From: Bryobacterales bacterium
GTDB taxonomy: Bacteria > Acidobacteriota > Terriglobia > Bryobacterales > UBA6623
Direction: 5' to 3'
Assembly: GCA_028819575.1 (NCBI GenBank)
Contig: JAPPLB010000007.1
Location: forward strand, 1-64,000
DNA length: 64,000 nucleotides
Both the position numbers and the translations under genes were made by a program. This document shows, piece after piece, positions 27,533-35,512 of this stretch; position 1 is the first letter of the stretch; the number at the start of each line of letters is the position of its first letter. The notes under the pieces were generated by a model. It was not told the origin of the DNA, made no database searches, and saw only the letters and a program-made list of their open reading frames with translations.

Positions 27533-28768
27533 ATGTCGCTGCAGCACGCGGCCCTGATTTGCGTGCTTGTTGTCCCAGTTCCAGTAACAGCACAGCCGTA
27601 CGACTAGATTCTCAAAGGCGGCCACGTGATCGATCCTGCCAACGGGATTGATCGCATCATGGATATCGCCGTCGCGGGCAAGACCATCGCCCGCGTCGCC
27701 GAAAACATTCCTGCCGAAGAGGCGAAGAAAGTCATCGACGTCACTGGCTATTAGGTCACCCCGGGACTCGTCGACATCCATGGGCATGTCTTCGGATATC
27801 GAGGCTCGATCTGGCCCGACGACACCCATCTCACCCAGGGAGTGACCACCGTTGCAGACTGCGGCGGATCGGGCTGGCGCACGTTCGACGAGTTCAAGCA
27901 AACGGTGATCGACCGTGCCAAGACCCGTATCTACGCCTTCATCAACATCGTCGGCAGGGGCATGGTCGGGTCGCAGGCGGAGAACGATGTCACCGACATG
28001 GAGGCAGACAAGACTGCCGAGAAGATCGAGCAATATCCCGACATCATCGTCGGCATCAAGACGGCGCACTTTGCCCGCAAGGGTTATCTGCCGCTGGAGC
28101 GTGCGGTCGAGGCGGGTAGGCGTACGAACACGCCGGTCATCGTCGACATGCAAGTCCTCACTCATCAGGCGCGCGATACGAAGACAAAGCTCCTTGAGAT
28201 CCTCCGTCCCGGCGACATTCATACCCACATGAACAGCGACCGGCAGCTTGAAATGGTCAACCGCGCCACTCGTGAGATGCAGCCCTGGATGTGGGAGGCG
28301 CGCCAACGCGGAATCATCTTCGATGTCGGACACGGTGCGGGCGCCTTCATCTTCCCCACCGCCTACGACTCGATGCAGCACGGCTTCCCGCCCGATACTC
28401 TCAGCAGTGACCTGCACAACACCAGCATCGTGAAGACCAAGCCCGCAATGCCGAATGTCATCTCGAAATTCATGAACTTCGGCATGACCCTTCAGGAAGC
28501 CATCTACAGATCCACGGCCTGCCCCGCGCAAGCCATCAATCGGTTCCCCGAAGTCGGCACGCTCAGCGCTGGCAAAGTCGCCGATGTCGCCGTCCTCCAA
28601 CTTCGCCGCGGCGTTTTCGGTTTCAACGATGCCAACCTCCGCCGCATGATTGGCACCAGGAAAATCGAAGCTGTCCTCACTCTCCGCGCCGGTGAGCTTG
28701 TCTTCGATGCCCATGGCTTGGCCTTTCCTGAATGGCACACCCAGGGAGACTACAATCGGATTCCGTGA
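27533..28768 (+). pseudogene. Exported amidohydrolase, tandem paralogue 3, interrupted by two in-frame TAG codons
   Basis: From the ATG at 27533, with GGGAG six bases upstream, one frame runs 412 codons to the TGA at 28768 and aligns end to end with paralogues 1 and 2. Only two codons break it: TAG at 27605-27607 (codon 25), where paralogue 1 has Leu in YDLLIKNG, and TAG at 27752-27754 (codon 74), where the paralogues have Tyr in YVTPGL. The signal peptide, IHGH, GIKTAHF, HTHMNSDR, DVGHGAGAF and SSDLH motifs are intact and no frameshift is seen. A GTG at 27842 could start a 308-residue fragment, but it would lack the first metal site. Most likely a young pseudogene; many other genes here end in TAG, which argues against recoding. 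Confidence 0.85.
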
Positions 28769-28903
28769 AGAGGTGTCGGAACGACTCCACCATATTCAGA
28801 CTCACATCGAGGACCAGTGTTGAGGTCTGCATTTTTATTCCCTGTCGCACGATCCCAGATGTTTGCCCCAGCCTGTTACAAAGTGAAATGAATGGCTGGT
28901 CAA

Positions 28904-29614
28904 TCAGCGGTTAAGGGCTTGGCCAATGGCTGCCAACGCCGCGATCACGGCGGTCTCGCATCGCAGAATGAGTGGTCCCATGTCGGCGTGTCGATAACCC
29001 TCCCGGATCGCCGCAGACACTTCGTCGGCGGTCCAGCCTCCCTCAGGGCCCGCAAGAAGCTGAATGGGCTGCTCCAGGCTCGAGCGCAAGACGCTTCCGA
29101 GAGGGTACCCGTCCGGATGCAAGATCAGCCTTGTACCCTCCCCTTCGTCCGGAACCGCTTCGAAAGGAACCATTTGTTCGATCGTTGGCGCGGCCAGGCG
29201 GCGGGACTGCTGTGCTGCCTGTTCGGCGATTCGCCTCCAGCGCTCCAGCCGTTTGGGCGCAGCCTTGATCAGATGAGACTCGCTGCGTGCCGCAGCCACC
29301 GGGACAATTCGGCTGACACCCAGCTCCGTCGCCTTCTCCACGGCCCATTCGAAGCGCGAGAACTGGAAGACCGCGATCTGTAGTGTTACTTCGGGTCCCG
29401 AAGAGATTGCCGCCAGCTCTTGGTCGATGACGAACTCGACTCGGAGGGAGTCCGCTTGCGCGACATGCGCCCGAAAGAGCCGGCGCCCGTCCGAAAGCTC
29501 GACTTCTTCCCCTTCGCGAAGCCGAACGACTCGTGCAAGATGATGCGCGGTCGGACCTTCCGCATGGGCTTCCCGGTCATCCACATGGTCGACAAATACC
29601 CGGCGCAATGCCAT
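28904..29614 (-). CDS. rsmE: 16S rRNA (uracil(1498)-N(3))-methyltransferase
   Basis: Methylates U1498 of 16S rRNA using S-adenosylmethionine. The 236-residue protein has the N-terminal PUA-like part (MALRRVFVD, HHLARVVRLREGEEVEL) and the SPOUT knot at the C-terminus, with LLAGPEGGWTADE and MGPLILRCETAVIAAL as the cofactor-binding signatures. Length and motifs are standard. It is divergent from ruvA: the two starts are 78 bases apart, so their promoters must overlap. The 135 bases between the broken amidohydrolase and the rsmE stop hold nothing notable. Confidence 0.95.
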   Translation of the reverse strand: MALRRVFVDHVDDREAHAEGPTAHHLARVVRLREGEEVELSDGRRLFRAHVAQADSLRVEFVIDQELAAISSGPEVTLQIAVFQFSRFEWAVEKATELGVSRIVPVAAARSESHLIKAAPKRLERWRRIAEQAAQQSRRLAAPTIEQMVPFEAVPDEGEGTRLILHPDGYPLGSVLRSSLEQPIQLLAGPEGGWTADEVSAAIREGYRHADMGPLILRCETAVIAALAAIGQALNR

Positions 29615-29637
29615 TGGAGGTCATCATACCCGTATGC

Positions 29638-29667
29638 TTGACAGGCTTTTTGAGCCACGGCGATAAT
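29638..29667 (+). promoter_or_regulatory. Sigma-70-type promoter of ruvAB
   Basis: TTGACA at 29638-29643, an 18-base spacer and GATAAT at 29662-29667, one mismatch from consensus. It predicts a leader of about 20 bases before the ruvA ATG. No LexA-like palindrome was seen. Confidence 0.7.
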
Positions 29668-29692
29668 TCGGGCTCCGGCCGCCGCCGTTCGC

Positions 29693-30283
29693 ATGATCGC
29701 CTCTCTCCGCGGAAGGTTGCTCGAAAAGCATCCGAACTTCGTCACCATCGATGCCGGCGGCGTTGGGTATGCCGTCACAGTTCCGGTCTCGACGTTCTCG
29801 CAAATCGGCGGAATCGGCGAAGAAGTCCGACTGCTGATTTATACCCACGTGCGAGAAGACACACTCGCTCTGTATGGCTTTGCCGGTGGGCGCGAGAAGG
29901 AGCTGTTCGAGAAATTGATCACGATCAGCGGGATTGGGCCTCGCCTGGCTGTCACGATCCTGTCAGGACTGCCTACAGACGAACTGCTCGACGCCATTCG
30001 CGTCGGAGACGCGAAGCGCCTGACTCGAATACCCGGTGTAGGTCGCAAGACGGGTGAGCGTATCGCCCTTGAACTGCGCGAGAAGCTGGAGCCCCTGGAC
30101 GGCGAGCCGCGCGAAGGGGGTTCGATTTCCGACGGCATGCAACGAGACGTCGTTTCCACCCTGGTAAACCTCGGCTGCAACCGCGCTGCGGCGGACAAGG
30201 CCGTTCGCAAGGCGGTGGCGGAAGGAGCCCCCGTGGAGTTCGAGCTTCTCTTTCGCCGCTCGATGGAGCTGATAAGCCGATAA
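29693..30283 (+). CDS. ruvA: Holliday junction branch migration protein RuvA
   Basis: Binds Holliday junctions and positions RuvB rings for branch migration in recombination repair. The 196-residue chain has the OB-fold domain (MIASLRGRLL, VGYAVTVPVSTFS), two helix-hairpin-helix motifs (LITISGIGPRLAVTIL and LTRIPGVGRKTGERIALELREKL) and the C-terminal RuvB-binding domain after an acidic linker. Length is typical. The ATG at 29693 directly follows a strong promoter. ruvB follows after 17 bases, forming an operon. Confidence 0.97.
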   Translation: MIASLRGRLLEKHPNFVTIDAGGVGYAVTVPVSTFSQIGGIGEEVRLLIYTHVREDTLALYGFAGGREKELFEKLITISGIGPRLAVTILSGLPTDELLDAIRVGDAKRLTRIPGVGRKTGERIALELREKLEPLDGEPREGGSISDGMQRDVVSTLVNLGCNRAAADKAVRKAVAEGAPVEFELLFRRSMELISR

Positions 30284-30300
30284 CATTAAGCTGAAGAGCA

Positions 30301-31326
30301 ATGCCGGACCAGCGTATCGTTTCACCGGAGCCGGAAGACGACGACCGCCAGTTCGAAATTACTCTCCGACCGAAATCCCTGCGCGATTTCGTCGGACAGT
30401 CGAAGCTCAAGGAGAACCTGTCGATCGCCATTGAAGCCGCACGAGGTCGTGGCGAGGCGCTCGATCACGTCTTACTGTACGGTCCGCCGGGGCTTGGCAA
30501 GACCACGCTAGCGCACATCATCGCTCGCGAACTGAACGTCCGAGTCGATTTGACCTCCGGACCCGTGCTGCAAAAGAAGCTCGATCTCACGGGTGCTTTG
30601 ACGGCGATACAGCCCCACCAGGTCTTCTTCGTTGACGAAATCCACCGCTTGCTTCCTGATGTGGAAGAGATGCTCTATGCGGCGCTCGAAGACTTTCGGG
30701 TGGACCTCATGATAGGCACGGGACCGGGGGCGCGGACGCATTCGATACCGCTGCCGCCGTTCACCACCATCGGAGCGACAACCCGTTCGGGCATGCTTTC
30801 CGGTCCGCTGCGCGGCCGCTTCGGGCTGACGCTACGGCTCAACCCGTACGATGTTTCCGACCTGACGAAGATCGTTTTCCGCTCTGCCGGCATGCTGGGC
30901 GTCGTGATCGACGACGGAGGTGCGGAAGAGATCGCCCGGCGCAGCCGGGGAACGCCCCGCATCGCCAATCGGCTCCTGCGCCGGGTCCGGGACTATTCTC
31001 AAGTACGGGCCGACGGTTCTATCAGCCGTGCCGTGGCCCGTACTGCGCTCGATCTGCTCGAAGTTGACGCTCACGGGCTTGACGAAGTTGACCAGAAAGT
31101 GATGCGCACAATCCTCGATAAATACGCCGGTGGACCCGTCGGTTTGAACACGATCGCCGCCTCTGTCGGCGAGGACGCCAGCACGATCGAGGAAGTCTAT
31201 GAGCCTTATCTGATGCAACTCGGCTTTCTCGACCGCACACCGAGAGGCCGCGTCGGAACCCGACTCGCCTTTTCATACTTCGGGATAGAGTTGCCGCGCG
31301 GCCCACAGGAGAGCTTGCGCTTCTGA
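30301..31326 (+). CDS. ruvB: Holliday junction branch migration DNA helicase RuvB
   Basis: The AAA+ motor of the RuvABC system. The Walker A motif is GPPGLGKTT near residue 62, Walker B is FFVDEIHRL, sensor 1 is TTIGATTRSG, and the arginine finger region is LSGPLRGRFG. The C-terminal winged helix follows (GGPVGLNTIAASVGED, RTPRGR). The 341-residue length is standard. It is the second gene of the ruvAB operon. No ruvC is in the window. The stretch 31327-31674 after it has no recognised feature. Confidence 0.97.
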   Translation: MPDQRIVSPEPEDDDRQFEITLRPKSLRDFVGQSKLKENLSIAIEAARGRGEALDHVLLYGPPGLGKTTLAHIIARELNVRVDLTSGPVLQKKLDLTGALTAIQPHQVFFVDEIHRLLPDVEEMLYAALEDFRVDLMIGTGPGARTHSIPLPPFTTIGATTRSGMLSGPLRGRFGLTLRLNPYDVSDLTKIVFRSAGMLGVVIDDGGAEEIARRSRGTPRIANRLLRRVRDYSQVRADGSISRAVARTALDLLEVDAHGLDEVDQKVMRTILDKYAGGPVGLNTIAASVGEDASTIEEVYEPYLMQLGFLDRTPRGRVGTRLAFSYFGIELPRGPQESLRF

Positions 31327-31674
31327 GTGCAGGATGTCTGCGCCGTCAGCCGACGCGATGCTCTGTAATTGGCTGCAAGCGGGATGAGCCGGGCCATGTT
31401 CCGGACTCCCTCGCCCTGTTTCCCGATGGCCCACTCAGCCAGGAGTCGAGGCATCCGACCGGCTGTGTGTCAGCATCGCGGCATCGTTCGCGTAACTGAG
31501 AGCCCTGGCCGCCAAGCCGGGCCGACCAACAACCCTCCTCGGCGGCGGCGCCCGAAGCTGTGAAATAATCTAGTATTCGCGGTACGTTCATTAAGAGCCG
31601 TTCTCTGTTGTTGCGTCCTCGACGACGGTTCTATCGAAACATGTGCTGCCAAGCCGTTGTTCGCGCTTCATCGG
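31327..31674. other. Gene-free intergenic stretch between ruvB and the deoxynucleoside kinase gene
   Basis: About 350 bases with no coding region, RNA gene or repeat I can support. It is moderately AT-enriched from about 31560 to 31640 (GTGAAATAATCTAGTATTCG), which is where a promoter for the kinase gene would be expected, but no clear -35/-10 pair was found. Confidence 0.4.
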
Positions 31675-32307
31675 ATGAGTCCGTCTCGTTACATCGCTAT
31701 TGAAGGACCCCTTCGGGTTGGCAAATCAAGCTTGGCTCAAGCACTGGCTGAGCGGATTCAAGCCAAGACGGTTCTTGACTCGGAAGAAAACCCCTTCTTG
31801 AACGATTTCTACCGCGGCCAACAGGGTTCGGCTTTTCGGGCGCAGATGTATTTCCTGGTGAACCGTTTCCAGCAGTTGTCCGCGATCGATCCCGGCCGGT
31901 CGCAGATGCCGGTCGTCACTGATTACCTCTTCGAGAAGGATAAGCTGTTCGCCTATATCAACCTCACCGATGATGAAGTGGCCGTGTACGACGAATACTA
32001 TCGCCACTTTAAGGAACAGTTGGTCGCGCCGGATCTCGTCGTTTACCTGAAGGCGACTCCGCAGGTGCTTCGCGAGCGCATCATCCGCAAGAATATCGCT
32101 TCCGAGGCACAAATCTCCGACGAGTACCTCGCCGAGGTCACAAGAGCCTACGAGCATTTCTTTTCCCACTACAAAGCGTCGGATGTCCTGGTCGTCGACA
32201 CCAGCCAAGTCGACTTCGTACATAAGGAAAACGACCTGAAAGAGTTGCTTGAGGAGTTGAGTCGGCCGGTTCGCGGTACTCAGTATTTTTTACCCTTGGG
32301 CACCTGA
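31675..32307 (+). CDS. Deoxynucleoside kinase (deoxyadenosine/deoxyguanosine kinase type)
   Basis: A 210-residue cytoplasmic kinase for deoxynucleoside salvage. The P-loop is EGPLRVGKSS at about residue 9. FLVNRFQQL and TDYLFEKDKLFAY match the family substrate-binding and ERS-like region, and LRERIIRKN is the lid with Arg residues. The nucleoside specificity is not readable. I prefer the ATG at 31675 (MSPSRYIAIEGP) to the TTG at 31657. No partner genes are adjacent. Family relatives are common in Acidobacteriota and Bacteroidota. Confidence 0.87.
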   Translation: MSPSRYIAIEGPLRVGKSSLAQALAERIQAKTVLDSEENPFLNDFYRGQQGSAFRAQMYFLVNRFQQLSAIDPGRSQMPVVTDYLFEKDKLFAYINLTDDEVAVYDEYYRHFKEQLVAPDLVVYLKATPQVLRERIIRKNIASEAQISDEYLAEVTRAYEHFFSHYKASDVLVVDTSQVDFVHKENDLKELLEELSRPVRGTQYFLPLGT

Positions 32308-32721
32308 CAGTTCGTGAAAAAGTCACTTCGGTGGTGTAAGGCGGGCTGAGGCCGATGGACTGGGAGTCTGCCCCACAGAAAAAGGGGAACAGACTCCTGG
32401 CGCCGGGGCGCTCCTAAAACGCGGCGCCATGCTCTCCGCGCCGTTGTTCGAAGCGGCGCATGTCCATCGGCGTGACGCGCATGGGCGGTTGTCGGCATTA
32501 TCGTTCGTCGGATCAGATCACCCCGGATTGCTTTTTCGCTCACCCCGCTGCAAGCGACTGCGGAGTCCAGACGTGCCTTCCCCGAGGTGTCCCCCGGGGC
32601 GTCCATCATGGGTTTCCGGTCTCCTCCGGCTCACGGCGCGCCTTGTGGTTTCGTATACTCTCTCTCGATGGTTTGAAACGTACCCGGCCTATCGGTGGCT
32701 GCGGCGTATGGAGGAGGATAA
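32308..32721. other. Gene-free intergenic stretch between kinase and aquaporin genes
   Basis: About 410 bases. It contains repeat D copy 1 and several GC-rich short palindromes (for example around 32590), plus a TATACT -10-like box at 32654-32659 without a good -35 box that might serve the aquaporin gene. No gene is supported. Confidence 0.45.
32362..32400 (+). repeat. Repeat D copy 1, palindromic
   Basis: GGGAGTCTGCCCCACAGAAA continuing to GGGGAACAGACTCCTGG: a hairpin with inverted arms GGAGTCTG and CAGACTCC. It is the reverse complement of the sequence at 63623-63660 with few mismatches. Confidence 0.65.
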
Positions 32722-33366
32722 ATGAATAGCAAGGCATTGGTCGCGGAGTTCGTGGGGACTTTCACGCTGATCTTTATTGGAGCTGGCGCAGCGGCCATCA
32801 GCGGGAGTTTGGTTGCCGTTGCGCTCGCCCACGGTTTGGTTGTTCTGGGTTTCGCTTACGCCTATGGTCCCATCTCCGGCACTCATATCAATCCGGCGGT
32901 TACGATCGGGCTGCTCGTTGGAGGACAGATCGATTTCGCGAAGGCGGCTGGGTACATCGTTGTTCAGTTGATAGGGGGCGTTGCGGGCGCCGCGGCATTG
33001 AACTTTGTGCTCGGCGCACAGGCCGGAACGCTTGGTGCGACGGTTCCGGCGGAGGGCGTCGGTGTGGCGCAGACGTTCGTCCTGGAGATGCTCCTGACGT
33101 TCTTCCTCGTCAATGCGATCTACTTCACGGCCGTGAGCGGTAAGGCAGGTGACTTTGCGCCGATCGCAATCGGCTTGACGCTGGCGTTTTGCATCTTGAT
33201 GGGCGGCCCGTTGACAGGTGCGTCGCTCAACCCGGCGCGGTCATTGGGTCCGGCGCTCTTCAGTAGCGCTCCCAACGCCCTCTCGACCTTGTGGATCTAT
33301 TTCGTGGCCTGCCCGTTGGGCGGCGTACTGGCGGCGTTGCTGTACGGGGCGTTGAAAGACGAGTAG
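32722..33366 (+). CDS. MIP-family aquaporin
   Basis: A 214-residue inner-membrane channel with six transmembrane segments, conducting water and perhaps small neutral solutes. The two pore motifs are intact: GTHINPAVT after the second membrane segment and GASLNPARS near residue 182. The AqpZ-like pattern AEFVGTFTLIFIGAG starts the chain. A very strong ribosome-binding site (GGAGGAGG) precedes the ATG at 32722, which suggests high expression. It is followed 22 bases later by a GC-rich hairpin. Confidence 0.94.
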   Translation: MNSKALVAEFVGTFTLIFIGAGAAAISGSLVAVALAHGLVVLGFAYAYGPISGTHINPAVTIGLLVGGQIDFAKAAGYIVVQLIGGVAGAAALNFVLGAQAGTLGATVPAEGVGVAQTFVLEMLLTFFLVNAIYFTAVSGKAGDFAPIAIGLTLAFCILMGGPLTGASLNPARSLGPALFSSAPNALSTLWIYFVACPLGGVLAALLYGALKDE

Positions 33367-33694
33367 AGAACACCGGCGGTCCTGTTGGCCGGCTTCTGTG
33401 CCGGCGCGAGGTCGGCCAGAGCTGGAATAGACAACTTGAATGTGGTGGAGGGATTCGCTATTTCCGAGCTGCTCGACAATCAGGCTGTGAAGGACATGCC
33501 ATGGCTTCCGTCTCTTATTTAGCCCTTGCTCTACCGAGAGAGCGTGCGATGCGGGATCCCTGTAAACGGCGAATGCCGTCCAGTGGTTCGCTGTGGCGGC
33601 ATCTTCGTCAGAGCCGTTGCGAAAAACGGGCGCCACGGCATCGATGAGGTTCTGAAGATGTTGGTGTGCTTCTCTCCGAAGAAGAGTTGATGCG
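33367..33694. other. Gene-free intergenic stretch upstream of rsmI
   Basis: About 330 bases with no recognisable gene. Frames on either strand are short or have no family features. The left end holds the hairpin at 33388-33405; otherwise I see nothing in it. Confidence 0.4.
33388..33405 (+). terminator. Hairpin after the aquaporin gene
   Basis: GCCGGC TTCTGT GCCGGC, a perfect six-base stem 21 bases after the stop codon. No T run follows, so termination is likely but not proven. Confidence 0.35.
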
Positions 33695-34528
33695 GTGGCT
33701 GCCGGCACGATCTACTTGGTAGCCACGCCGCTGGGCAATCTCGAAGATATCACTCTGCGCGCTCTGCGTGTCCTGGGCGAGGTAGATCTCATCGCCTGCG
33801 AGGACACACGCCACACAGGGAAGTTGCTCAAGCATTTCCACATCAACAAGCCTCTGCTGAGTTTTCACGAACACAATGAGTCCGCGCGGGCGAGCGGCAT
33901 TGTCGAGCGGGTGTCGGGAGGGGAGTCGATTGCCGTCGTATCCGATGCCGGCATGCCGGGGGTCTCGGACCCGGGTTACCGCCTCGTAGCCAAGGCGATC
34001 GCCGCCGGCGTCGTCATCGTGCCGATTCCCGGCCCGGTGGCTCTCGTGACGGCCTTGGTTGCTTCGGGGCTTCCCACGGAATCCTTCCGGTTTGGCGGGT
34101 TTCTGCCGGCCAAGGCTACCCAGCGGCGCAAGACATTGCAGGCTCTCATTGACGATACTGCCACGCTGGTCTTTTACGAGGCGCCCCATCGGATCGTCAA
34201 AACGTTGCGGGATGTGCTCGAAATCCTCGGCGACCGCCGCGCCGTCATTGCTCGCGAATTGACCAAAGTGCACGAAGAGTTCCTGCGAGGCCCGGTATCG
34301 GACTTGCTTGCCACACTTGACCAGCGCGGTGTGGTGAGAGGGGAAATCACTTTGCTGATTGGCCGCGATGAATCTCCCCGCACCAGGGAGGGCACGATCG
34401 CTGATCGCGTCGACGTATTCATGAGTCAAGGCGCCGGGCGGATGGACGCCGTCAAACAGGTGGCGAAAGAACGCGGGCTATCGAAGCGGGAAGTCTATCG
34501 CTTGCTGGAAGAACAGCGTAGGCGCTAG
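33695..34528 (+). CDS. rsmI: 16S rRNA (cytidine(1402)-2'-O)-methyltransferase
   Basis: Methylates the ribose of C1402 in the decoding centre of 16S rRNA. The tetrapyrrole-methylase fold is recognised by IYLVATPLGNLEDITLRA, ACEDTRHTGKLL, VVSDAGMPGVSDPGYRLV and IPGPVALVTALVASGL. The C-terminal part (KEVAKERGLSKREVY-type helix, here VAKERGLSKREVYRLL) is the usual DNA/RNA-binding extension. The GTG at 33695 starts the family N-terminus. Length of 277 residues is normal. Confidence 0.96.
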   Translation: MAAGTIYLVATPLGNLEDITLRALRVLGEVDLIACEDTRHTGKLLKHFHINKPLLSFHEHNESARASGIVERVSGGESIAVVSDAGMPGVSDPGYRLVAKAIAAGVVIVPIPGPVALVTALVASGLPTESFRFGGFLPAKATQRRKTLQALIDDTATLVFYEAPHRIVKTLRDVLEILGDRRAVIARELTKVHEEFLRGPVSDLLATLDQRGVVRGEITLLIGRDESPRTREGTIADRVDVFMSQGAGRMDAVKQVAKERGLSKREVYRLLEEQRRR

Positions 34529-34587
34529 GATGCGAAGCGCGAGCCGCTTTACGCGCCTCGAATCACATACTGGAGCTTGGAACCGTC

Positions 34588-35268
34588 ATGAAGTCTTCAC
34601 TGGGTGTCTCTTTCCGACTTGCCGCTGCCATCATTGCCTTGGCTTTTCTGACTGCCGATCTCGCGTTCACCCAACAGAATCGGCCTCGCCCTCGCAAGCT
34701 GAAGCCGGGTTGGGTGCAGCTCTTCAACGGCAAGGACTTTACGGGTTGGCGAAAAGTTGGCGCCGAGAAGTGGGAGGTCGATGAAAACGGTGCGATCTAC
34801 GGTGCGGGGATCTCCGACAAGTACGGCTACCTCGCGACGGAGAAAACCTATCGGGACTTCCACCTGTCGCTGCGCTTCAAATGCGAGGCTGAGGGGAACA
34901 GCGGCGTCTACATCCACACGAAGTTCGAGGGTGACACGCCCAGGATCATTGCCGGACGGCAAATCGAGATCGACCCCACGATCGGCAACCGCTCACCGAC
35001 AGGTGGCATCTATGGCGACGGTCGCGGCTGGGTGGCCTGGCCCGCTCCGCAATACAACGCTGTGATGCGTCCGTACGATTGGAATGACATGCTGATCCAG
35101 GTCGAGGGCAACCGCTATATCGTCCACCTGAACGGCATAATGATCCTCGACTTCACGTATCCCAACCCTGGCTCTGAAGAGGGCCTGATCGCTCTGCAGC
35201 TTCACTCCGGCGGCAAGGGACGGATGCGCTTCCGGGATATCTACGTTCGGGATCTGACGAATCCCTGA
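34588..35268 (+). CDS. Secreted DUF1080 (3-keto-disaccharide hydrolase-like) protein
   Basis: A 226-residue exported protein with an N-terminal signal peptide (about residues 1-30). The DUF1080 concanavalin-like domain covers the rest: WVQLFNGKDFTGWRKVGAEKWEV, FKCEAEGNSGVYIHTKFEG, and WNDMLIQVEGNRYIVHLNG are its characteristic patches. Some members cleave 3-keto-glycosides; others only bind sugars, so the activity here is inferred. The ATG at 34588 begins 59 bases after rsmI. It is convergent with the M24 peptidase gene. Confidence 0.86.
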   Translation: MKSSLGVSFRLAAAIIALAFLTADLAFTQQNRPRPRKLKPGWVQLFNGKDFTGWRKVGAEKWEVDENGAIYGAGISDKYGYLATEKTYRDFHLSLRFKCEAEGNSGVYIHTKFEGDTPRIIAGRQIEIDPTIGNRSPTGGIYGDGRGWVAWPAPQYNAVMRPYDWNDMLIQVEGNRYIVHLNGIMILDFTYPNPGSEEGLIALQLHSGGKGRMRFRDIYVRDLTNP

Positions 35269-35484
35269 CGTTGGCTCGCTCTGAGAAGACTCTGATTGAT
35301 GGGTCCTCGCTGCGTTCAGGCCGTACATGCCTGCTGGAGAAAGGAAAGTCGAATTCCGGCCGTAGGAACACCTTGACCGAGGCCGGCTCCGAACGATGTC
35401 AGAAGTGCATCTGTCGAGAGCGATTTTGCTGAGCACGGCAACGCCCCATTTGTGGGGAGCCCGCGAAAGAGCCGGCGCACGTTT

Positions 35485-35501
35485 CCCCCCTTTACCGGGG
35501 G
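35485..35501. terminator. Hairpin between convergent DUF1080 and M24 peptidase genes
   Basis: A C-run at 35485-35490 faces a G-run at 35497-35501 with a six-base loop, 12 bases beyond the peptidase stop codon. It could end transcription from either side; no T run is present. Confidence 0.35.
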
Positions 35502-35512
35502 TGGGATGCTTG

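Noticed and set aside
27533-28768. Amber recoding (pyrrolysine or suppressor tRNA) as the default reading of the third amidohydrolase
   Set aside because: TAG is a normal stop for many genes here (pyrD, cutA, the aldolase, amidohydrolases 1 and 2, the permeases), and the replaced residues are Leu and Tyr with no link to a recoding context. Kept only as a remote alternative.
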